A program made the translations under genes and the position numbers. Under the pieces are notes generated by a model that did no database searches, was not told the DNA's origin, and saw nothing but the letters and a program-made list of their open reading frames with translations. Below, one piece after another: positions 57,747 through 64,000 of a stretch of DNA of 64,000 bases; positions within the stretch are counted from its first letter, which is position 1; each line of letters starts with the position of its first letter. Origin of the DNA: Paraburkholderia hiiakae (lineage in GTDB: Bacteria > Pseudomonadota > Gammaproteobacteria > Burkholderiales > Burkholderiaceae); the NCBI RefSeq assembly GCF_904848665.1, contig NZ_CAJHCQ010000001.1, positions 248,001 through 312,000 on the forward strand, given 5' to 3'.

Positions 57747-59048
57747 ATGCCGACAGCAGTTACGATTGATTCCCGACGCACCGCACCAGGCGACTGGCTG
57801 ACGGCGGCCTTTCTCCTGGCTTTTCCCGCTATCGCCATGCTCGTGCAGGGCGCCTCGAGCGCCGTGTCGATCGGCGCGGGTGTCATTGCGGTCGGCGCGC
57901 TGGGCTGGCGCCCCGCGGGCGCCACTTATGGTTACGCGTCTCCCGGCCGTCACGGGCTGGCGTTCTGCGTGGCGCTTTGCGCCCCCGTGGCTGCCGTCGC
58001 CCTCAGCACGCTCTCGCACGGCCATCCCCTGTTCCGGACCTGGGACTCGCCTTCGCGGTTCCTGCTCGCGATCCCGATCTTTCTCGCCCTGCGCCGCGCG
58101 CCGCAGCGGATCTTCATCTGGGCGGACATCTCCTTTACGCTGGGCGCTTTCGCCGCGCTCGCGATTGCGCTCTTCCTGCCGCGTGACTGGGGCGATGGCC
58201 GCATCGGCAGTGCGTTCCTGAACCCGATCCATTTCGGCGATCTCGCGCTCGCGCTCGGCGTGATCTCGGCGATTACGCTGAACTGGTGGCGCAAGGATTC
58301 GGCCTTCGCGCGCGCGCTTAAGATCGCAGGCCTCTTTGCCGGGCTCGCAGCTTCGCTGCTCTCCGGCTCGCGCGGGGGCTGGGCGGCGCTGCCGTTCGTG
58401 GCGATCCTAATCGTGTGGGAGCTCGGCCGCAACAAGCCGCTACAGTGGAAAGTGCTCATGCCGATGGCCGTCGCGCTGCTGCTCGCGCTCGTGTACGGGC
58501 TGTCGGGGACGGTACGCGATCGCCTCGGCGATGTATCGTCCGACCTGGCACAGTACACGCAGGGCCACCGCGACACGTCGGTCGGCATCCGCCTGCAGCT
58601 CTACGAGGCGGCATCGACGCTGATCGCCGAACATCCGGTGCTGGGGCTCGGTGCCGACGGGTTTCGCGACAAAATGACATCGATGGCGAAGCAAGGTGCG
58701 CTTACGCCCAAGGCGGCGGCATTCGGCGAGGGCGAAGTGCACAACCAGCTGCTTGCCTACATGGCCAACTACGGCATGGTGGGCGGTCTCGCGCTGCTCG
58801 CAATCTACGTCGTGCCCGCGGCCTTTTTCGCGGCGAAGCTGAAGTCCGCGTCGAGGACGACGCGTCGCACGGCGCTAATGGGCCTGTCCTTCGCGCTGAT
58901 GTTTTTCATATTCGGGTTGACGGTCGAGACCTTCGACCTGAAGAGCACGGTATCTTTCTATGCGACCGTACTGGCCGTTCTCGCGGCGATCGCGGAACGC
59001 GTGGATTCTGAACGCCCGAGTTCACCAATACTGGAAATACGCGTGTAA
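57747..59048 (+). CDS. waaL: O-antigen ligase / Wzy-like membrane protein, copy 2
   Basis: 433 residues from the ATG at 57747. It has the same membrane topology and periplasmic GEGEVHNQLLAYMANYG loop as copy 1, with scattered substitutions and a different C-terminal tail after ATVLAVLAAIAERV. Both copies lack frameshifts. They lie in direct orientation 6.8 kb apart and enclose the GT4, galE, FkbM, rmd and gmd genes. One may be the ligase and the other a polymerase, or both may be ligases with different acceptors. Confidence 0.85.
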   Translation: MPTAVTIDSRRTAPGDWLTAAFLLAFPAIAMLVQGASSAVSIGAGVIAVGALGWRPAGATYGYASPGRHGLAFCVALCAPVAAVALSTLSHGHPLFRTWDSPSRFLLAIPIFLALRRAPQRIFIWADISFTLGAFAALAIALFLPRDWGDGRIGSAFLNPIHFGDLALALGVISAITLNWWRKDSAFARALKIAGLFAGLAASLLSGSRGGWAALPFVAILIVWELGRNKPLQWKVLMPMAVALLLALVYGLSGTVRDRLGDVSSDLAQYTQGHRDTSVGIRLQLYEAASTLIAEHPVLGLGADGFRDKMTSMAKQGALTPKAAAFGEGEVHNQLLAYMANYGMVGGLALLAIYVVPAAFFAAKLKSASRTTRRTALMGLSFALMFFIFGLTVETFDLKSTVSFYATVLAVLAAIAERVDSERPSSPILEIRV

Positions 59049-59247
59049 CCCGACTCCGACTGCAAGCCACTCTTCCTGGCCTCTGGCCATGCAAGGGACG
59101 ATTGCGATCACCGCGCGTCCTCGTACGTTCCGACAGGTCCCTTACCCAAGTCACCGACTAACCGGCCTGAACACTACGACTCCCTGCTCTCCGCTTATTC
59201 CATTGAGTTATACGCTTAAGAATTTGTTGCGGCATATTACATACACG

Positions 59248-59275
59248 TTACAGCAATAGTTTCGACAGTTAAAAT
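59248..59275 (+). promoter_or_regulatory. Possible promoter of cysC
   Basis: TTACAG (59248-59253) and TAAAAT (59270-59275) are separated by 16 bases in an AT-rich stretch 46 bases before the cysC start. It resembles a housekeeping promoter with a slightly short spacer. Confidence 0.35.
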
Positions 59276-59320
59276 GTTGTCTCTGGCAAATAGGGTTTGC
59301 GTTGAGCGAGGCAGCAAGCA

Positions 59321-59923
59321 GTGGATACAACAACGTCGGCAGGAATTGTCATCTGGCTCACCGGCATGTCCGGCGCAGGCAAATCCACCATTGCGCGCGC
59401 ATTGGTCAGTCGACTGCAAACCTTTGAGCGTCGAGCAACGATGCTCGACGGCGACGTGCTGCGCACGGGTCTCAACGCGGACCTAGGCTTTAGCGATGCC
59501 GAGCGCACGGAAAATCTCCGACGTGTCGCCCATGTAGCGGCACTCTTTTGCAATGAGGGGTTTGTGGCCGTCACGGCGACCATTTCGCCTGAACCCGAGC
59601 ATCGAGAAAATGCACGGCGCATTATCGGGGAAGGGGCGTTCGTCGAAGTGTTCGTCGATGCGCCGCTCGATGTATGCGAAAAGCGAGACCCCAAGGGTCT
59701 ATATCAACGCGCTCGCCGCGGCGAGATCGCGCAGTTCACCGGTATCGGCTCGCCCTATCACCCACCGGCTCACCCGGATCTCACGATTCGTACTCAAGGC
59801 AACACGGTCGACCATTGCGTCGATCATGTCATTGATTACCTTGTGCGTGGCCACCGTTTCGCAATTGGCAGTAGCGGATCGCTCACCGGGGCACGTCTTC
59901 GCGCGGCGACCGCTGGGAAATAA
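59321..59923 (+). CDS. cysC: Adenylylsulfate (APS) kinase
   Basis: 200 residues from a GTG at 59321, with GAGG upstream. Walker [10 protein letters not shown] (15-23), [16 protein letters not shown] and the [16 protein letters not shown] segment, which forms the lid, identify an APS kinase. It makes PAPS. It stands apart from the cys operon, where the reductase appears to use APS directly, and lies among polysaccharide genes; a role in supplying PAPS for sulfation is suggested, but no sulfotransferase is in the window. The last 25 residues are unrelated to the kinase domain. Confidence 0.93.
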   Translation: MDTTTSAGIVIWLTGMSGAGKSTIARALVSRLQTFERRATMLDGDVLRTGLNADLGFSDAERTENLRRVAHVAALFCNEGFVAVTATISPEPEHRENARRIIGEGAFVEVFVDAPLDVCEKRDPKGLYQRARRGEIAQFTGIGSPYHPPAHPDLTIRTQGNTVDHCVDHVIDYLVRGHRFAIGSSGSLTGARLRAATAGK

Positions 59924-59963
59924 TCTACATACGGCGAAGCGCTCCAACCACTGCGTACCTGAA

Positions 59964-61847
59964 TCAGCCAGTTGCTCTTATCGACGTTCCGCCGACACTC
60001 TGCAGCTTCGACACACTCGCTGGCTGATATTCTGGCACCCAACGGCGAAGGTCCCGACGCACTTCGTCGTCACCTGGAACACGGTGCTGCATTAGCCACG
60101 GCAACAACTCGTCCAGCAGATTGACCGGAACCTCGCGAGCTCGCGCGATGCGCAGTTTGGGGTGCGCGGTGCGCGTGGTCATCTCGTCATCGGCCAGCAA
60201 CTCCTCGTAAAGTTTCTCGCCGGGGCGCAAGCCGCTGAACTCGATACGAATCTGATCTTCAGCGAAGCCATAAAGGCGGATCAAATCACGGGCCAGATCG
60301 ACAATCTTGACGGGTTTGCCCATGTCGAGAATGAAGATCTCACCGCCCTGCCCCATACTGGATGCCTGAAGCACAAGCTGCGCCGCCTCGGGGATCGTCA
60401 TGAAAAAGCGGGTGATCTCGGGATGCGTAACAGTGACAGGACCGCCTCTGGCGATCTGCTGCTGGAACTTCGGGATCACGCTTCCCGCACTGCCTAGTAC
60501 GTTGCCGAAGCGGACAGTCTCGAACTGGGTGCGTTCGCTTGTCTGCTGCAGCGCCTGGCACGCCATCTCGGCGAGGCGCTTGCTCGCACCCATTACGTTA
60601 GTCGGATTCACGGCCTTGTCGGTCGAGATCAGCACGAAATGGCGTACGCCGTTGCGAATCGCCGCGGTCGCGACGCGGTACGTACCAAGCACGTTATTGC
60701 GCAGTGCTTGCCATGCGTTGAGTTCCTCCATCAATGGCACGTGCTTATAGGCGGCCGCATGGAAGACGATATGCGGAGCGTAACGCGACATGACGTGGTC
60801 GAGCAGCAGCGAGTCCTTCGCATCGCCGATGAACGAAATAATCGCCTGCTCAGGGAATCGCTCGCGGATCTCCTCGGTGAGCCGGTAGATCGCATACTCG
60901 GACAAGTCGAATGCGATGAGTTGCGCGGGCTTGAACTTCAGAATCTGACGGCAAAGTTCCGAACCGATCGAGCCGCCCGCGCCGGTAACCATCACTACCC
61001 GATCTCGCAGCAGCGCCTCCACGTGAGCGGTGTCGATGCTGACCGCCTCACGGCCGAGAAGGTCCTCAAGATCGATCTGTCGAATCTGCGACAGGAACCC
61101 CTGGCTAGGCATCAGCGCAGTGAGCGAAGGCAAAACCATCGCCTTGACGCCAAGGCGCACGCACAGCGTGGCGAGGCGTCGCTGCGTCTCCACTGCCGCG
61201 GACGGGATCGCGATGATTACATGCTCGACTTTGAGCGTCTCTGTCCAGCGCGCTATCTCATCTATCCGGCCGAGTACCTTATAGCCATAGATCTCGCGCC
61301 CCCGCTTCGCGACGTCGTCGTCCAGAAGACCAACGAGGCGCCATTCGCCCGAGCGCGACAGTTCACGGGCGAGGCTCGCGCCTGCTCCTCCCGCCCCGAG
61401 GATCAGCACGGGCTTTCCTCGACCAACGAGGCCGCCGTACAGATAAAACTCCTTGCTGGCTCGGTAGATGGCTCGCGCACCGCCCATCGCGAGGAACAGC
61501 ACCATCGGCGTGAGCAGGAGAACCGAGCGTGGAATGATCGGTTTCGGCTGGAACATGACTGCGCCAATCATTACAACGAGCGCACCGACCATGATCGCCT
61601 TCGCGATACGCATTAGATCGGGCAGACTCGCGAATACCCACAAACCGCGATACAAGCCAAAGGTACGGAACATCGCCCCATATACGGGGAGGACCCATAG
61701 GAGCGCTGCGCAAGCGCCCCTGAAAAAGGGAGCCGGAATTTCACCGTTGAAGCGAACAACGTACGCGACGAGCCACGCGGCCGCTGCGGCCAGCATGTCA
61801 AAGAAAAAAACACTGAACGACAACCAAGACGCCTTGGATCGCAACAT
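59964..61847 (-). CDS. wbpM: Nucleoside-diphosphate-sugar 4,6-dehydratase, WbpM/CapD-like
   Basis: 627 residues from the ATG at 61847. Four N-terminal membrane helices (about 1-125) precede a first Rossmann fold (GAGGAG, 151-156) and the catalytic domain with TGAGGSIGS (288-296). The catalytic region reads STDKAVNPTNVMGASK with Met419 replacing the usual SDR tyrosine and Lys423, as in WbpM. It dehydrates UDP-GlcNAc for N-acetyl-6-deoxyhexoses such as FucNAc or QuiNAc. The Burkholderia counterpart is often called WbiI. Confidence 0.92.
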   Translation of the reverse strand: MLRSKASWLSFSVFFFDMLAAAAAWLVAYVVRFNGEIPAPFFRGACAALLWVLPVYGAMFRTFGLYRGLWVFASLPDLMRIAKAIMVGALVVMIGAVMFQPKPIIPRSVLLLTPMVLFLAMGGARAIYRASKEFYLYGGLVGRGKPVLILGAGGAGASLARELSRSGEWRLVGLLDDDVAKRGREIYGYKVLGRIDEIARWTETLKVEHVIIAIPSAAVETQRRLATLCVRLGVKAMVLPSLTALMPSQGFLSQIRQIDLEDLLGREAVSIDTAHVEALLRDRVVMVTGAGGSIGSELCRQILKFKPAQLIAFDLSEYAIYRLTEEIRERFPEQAIISFIGDAKDSLLLDHVMSRYAPHIVFHAAAYKHVPLMEELNAWQALRNNVLGTYRVATAAIRNGVRHFVLISTDKAVNPTNVMGASKRLAEMACQALQQTSERTQFETVRFGNVLGSAGSVIPKFQQQIARGGPVTVTHPEITRFFMTIPEAAQLVLQASSMGQGGEIFILDMGKPVKIVDLARDLIRLYGFAEDQIRIEFSGLRPGEKLYEELLADDEMTTRTAHPKLRIARAREVPVNLLDELLPWLMQHRVPGDDEVRRDLRRWVPEYQPASVSKLQSVGGTSIRATG

Positions 61848-62208
61848 TGGCGGCAAACCTCGAAATTATTTCGCGTCAGATTCTGGAGAGCATTTTGGGG
61901 GGCATATCGATGGTGATCCCCGGAGGTCAATCTCCATACTACGTACGCAGCAAAACCAGGCCATTGCTGCCACTAGGACTCCATGCCCGCGACGCCGCAG
62001 CAGATATTATGCCCGCAAGCCCGGCAGCATACCAACCGACCGGCAGCGCCGCGTCCTGATCTTAATGGTTGCAGTGCACCGCAAGAATTTCGTCCGCGAA
62101 ACAAACGTCTCGGCGATGTTACAGATGCATCCGCAAGCAAGGCAACAAATAGGGGCGCCGTCGATTCGTCGGCCTGGAGGGCCGGCGTGCCAGCAGGTGC
62201 GGGCGCGA
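61848..62208. other. Non-coding gap between wbpM-like and wbpL-like genes
   Basis: 361 bases without a supported gene. Several short frames are open on both strands, but none has recognisable motifs or a ribosome site. The first 130 bases are AT-richer and probably carry the promoter of the leftward dehydratase gene. Usually these genes are nearly contiguous, so this spacer may hold decayed sequence. Confidence 0.4.
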
Positions 62209-63231
62209 CTACTTGGTGTGAGCTGCCTGAAATGTTCGCCACCGCGCATCGATGATCAGGCCGCAGCACCCAAGTACGCCGTACCACACCGCAAAAATCA
62301 GCCATTGCTCCCAGGCTGGCCGACTCAATGCCCAAAACGCGAGGATGACGGCCGCGAGCATCGTGGCATACCAGTAGATGGCGGTGCGACGATGACCAAC
62401 ACCCGAGCGAACCATGCGCTGATAGTAATGCTCGCGGTGCGCTTGCCAGAATTTCTCACCTCGGCACAGGCGCCTTAGTAAGGTGATGGAGGCATCCGCA
62501 ATAAAAGTGGAAAAAACAATGGCTGGAAACCAAAGCGGCCAGACGTCGCCGCGCCAGCCCCAATAGCCAAGCGCGCCAGCCAAAAAGCCGAGCGTGATCG
62601 AACCGGCATCGCCCAGAAACAATTTGGCCGGGTGGAAGTTGAGAAACAGGAAGCCGAGGGCCGCGCCGGCGATGGCAGCGCAAACCACGGCTAACGCGGG
62701 CGATGGGCTCCCTCCAGCCAAGGCCGCGGCCCCATAGGCCGCGAAACCGAACAACGCCATGCCGCCTGCCAGGCCATCGGCACCGTCCATGAAGTTGTAC
62801 AGGTTGATCATCCATAGCATCAGGAAGCCAATCCCTGCGAGCAGCCACCAAGGAGCGTCCGCCGGCCGGAAGACGATCAGAGCAACAACTGCGGCGAAAT
62901 GCGCGGCAAACCTCACGCGCGCCGGCAAATCACGGCGATCGTCGATCTGCGAGACCATCGCTAACGCCGCCGCTGCGGCCGCGATCAGCCACATCTGCGA
63001 CGCGTGCCATAAAAGCGCAGCGAGGGAAACCGGTACGATCCCCCAGCCGCCGACTCGTGGAATTGGCGTGGCGTGCAGTGAGCGATGATTCGGCACATCT
63101 GTTGCGATCCGCCATGCGAGACCGGTTGAGAGCAGGCATCGAAGGATGAGAAAGCATGCCAGGGCTGATGCCCCCGCCACAAGCAGCACAATCCATCCCG
63201 ATGTTGCGAGTATGTCGAAAGCCCCCCTCAT
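62209..63231 (-). CDS. wbpL: Undecaprenyl-phosphate sugar-phosphotransferase, WecA/WbpL-like
   Basis: 340 residues from the ATG at 63231, overlapping the upstream gene's stop by four bases. Ten to eleven membrane helices occur, with the MraY/WecA motifs SQIDDRRDL (the DD pair), NLYNFMDGADGLAGG, FLGDAGSITLGFL and HREHYYQRMV. It transfers a sugar 1-phosphate to undecaprenyl phosphate to start O-antigen units. Its neighbours suggest FucNAc or QuiNAc as the first sugar (WbiH in Burkholderia usage). Confidence 0.9.
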   Translation of the reverse strand: MRGAFDILATSGWIVLLVAGASALACFLILRCLLSTGLAWRIATDVPNHRSLHATPIPRVGGWGIVPVSLAALLWHASQMWLIAAAAAALAMVSQIDDRRDLPARVRFAAHFAAVVALIVFRPADAPWWLLAGIGFLMLWMINLYNFMDGADGLAGGMALFGFAAYGAAALAGGSPSPALAVVCAAIAGAALGFLFLNFHPAKLFLGDAGSITLGFLAGALGYWGWRGDVWPLWFPAIVFSTFIADASITLLRRLCRGEKFWQAHREHYYQRMVRSGVGHRRTAIYWYATMLAAVILAFWALSRPAWEQWLIFAVWYGVLGCCGLIIDARWRTFQAAHTK

Positions 63232-64000
63232 GCCAACCCTTGCTCCTTGCGCCAAGCGCGATACCACTCGGCCGTCGCCCGTAATCCATCATCCAGCGTA
63301 TAAGGCGGTTGCCACCCGGACAGTTGTCGCCGAATCTCCGATGAATCGAGAACCAGTCCTTCTGTAAGGCGCTCAATCTGTGCCGATTTTCCCGTGAGGT
63401 GGCCAGCGAGTTTAAGCAGCGGCACGGGCACGGGTATGAGGCGCGCCGGGCGGCCTAGATGCGTCCCGATGGCGCGCAACAGATCTGCGACAGAGGGCGC
63501 GACCTCGTCAGCGACGTGAAAGCAGGCGTTTGCCGCTCGCGCATCAAATGCGCAATGCATAAGCGCGTCGGCCAGATTGTCGACGAACAGCAAGCTGCGC
63601 CGGGCGACCACCGCCCCAAACGGCAGAGGGACTCCGCTCCAAACCGCATCGAGCATCTTCCGAAAGTTGGCGCCGACGTCCTGACCGTACACGAGCGGAG
63701 GTCGCACGATCACGACATCGAGCCCCGTTTCGTGGCGCAGATCGGCCAGTGACCGCTCCGCTGCAAGCTTTGAGCGGCCGTAGGCGTCGTCGGGGAGCGC
63801 AACCGCGTCTTCGCGCAATGGCTCACGCGTGCTCCCGCTTCCCGCTATGGCTTTGATGCTGCTCACGTAGACGAAGCGCCGCACGCCATTGCGCTGCGCA
63901 CTACGCGCTACGCGTAGTGCGCCTTCTACATTGGTCGCATCGAATGCTCGCTGCGTCTCGTCACTCTCTGATTCGTTCATGACGTGCACACGAGCCGCGA
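63228..64000 (-). CDS. NAD-dependent epimerase/reductase, WbpK/WbiG-like (5' end outside window)
   Basis: The frame remains open to the right edge, so the N-terminal Rossmann glycine motif is missing. Visible are AARVHVMNE, FVYVSSIKAI, DAYGRSKLAAE with the Tyr-x3-Lys pair, and IVRPPLVYG. This matches extended SDR proteins that reduce the 4-keto sugar made by WbpM-type dehydratases. Order epimerase/reductase - WecA-type transferase - dehydratase repeats the wbpK-wbpL-wbpM and wbiG-wbiH-wbiI arrangements. Confidence 0.85.
   Translation of the reverse strand, partial: AARVHVMNESESDETQRAFDATNVEGALRVARSAQRNGVRRFVYVSSIKAIAGSGSTREPLREDAVALPDDAYGRSKLAAERSLADLRHETGLDVVIVRPPLVYGQDVGANFRKMLDAVWSGVPLPFGAVVARRSLLFVDNLADALMHCAFDARAANACFHVADEVAPSVADLLRAIGTHLGRPARLIPVPVPLLKLAGHLTGKSAQIERLTEGLVLDSSEIRRQLSGWQPPYTLDDGLRATAEWYRAWRKEQGLA

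Overview
The window is high-GC proteobacterial chromosome. Gene content and order (holC-pepA, lptF-lptG, a cysI-DUF934-cysH-cysD-cysN-cobA operon facing a CysB-type regulator, waaA-kdoO-waaC, the two-gene gmd/rmd module) point to Burkholderia sensu lato, most likely Paraburkholderia or a close relative. This is inferred from family and synteny knowledge; no database search was run.

Layout. 0-5.5 kb: end of a c-type cytochrome, a small Burkholderia-type protein, holC, pepA, divergent lptF-lptG and cbiX. 5.6-13 kb: leftward assimilatory sulfate reduction operon with its siroheme methylase, opposite a cysB-type regulator. 13-21.4 kb: an orphan periplasmic binding protein, then a leftward lacI-ATPase-permease-binding protein-isomerase-dehydrogenase sugar operon with a perfect 20-bp palindrome upstream of lacI. 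21.6-22.7 kb: a PcmI-type methyltransferase-like protein and a rhodanese. 23-34.6 kb: a complete urea uptake and hydrolysis block, urtABCDE-ureDABCEFG, with good sigma-54 (-24/-12) elements upstream of both urtA and ureA and an NtrC-like palindrome upstream of ureA.

34.6-38.7 kb holds two near-identical 526-residue membrane proteins and a four-helix EmrE-type protein. Between them lie a decayed ureG fragment and the last codons of a second EmrE-type gene. Together these show an old tandem duplication of [ureG - membrane protein - EmrE-type gene] followed by complementary loss.

39-64 kb is cell-surface polysaccharide territory: an AT-richer GT9-type gene next to an IS481-type transposase remnant; waaA, a Kdo hydroxylase, waaC and a phosphomannomutase/phosphoglucomutase; a flippase, glycosyltransferases, lrgAB, galE, an FkbM methyltransferase and GDP-D-rhamnose genes (gmd, rmd). 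Two paralogous O-antigen ligase-like genes in direct orientation bracket about 7 kb of this cluster. At the right edge are an APS kinase (cysC) and a wbpM/wbpL/wbpK-like initiation module. Products of manB, gmd/rmd, galE and wbpM would feed nucleotide sugars to the transferases, and Wzx, the ligases and the waa genes would complete LPS assembly.

No tRNA, rRNA or CRISPR array was seen. Many long antisense open frames are GC-bias shadows and were left out.
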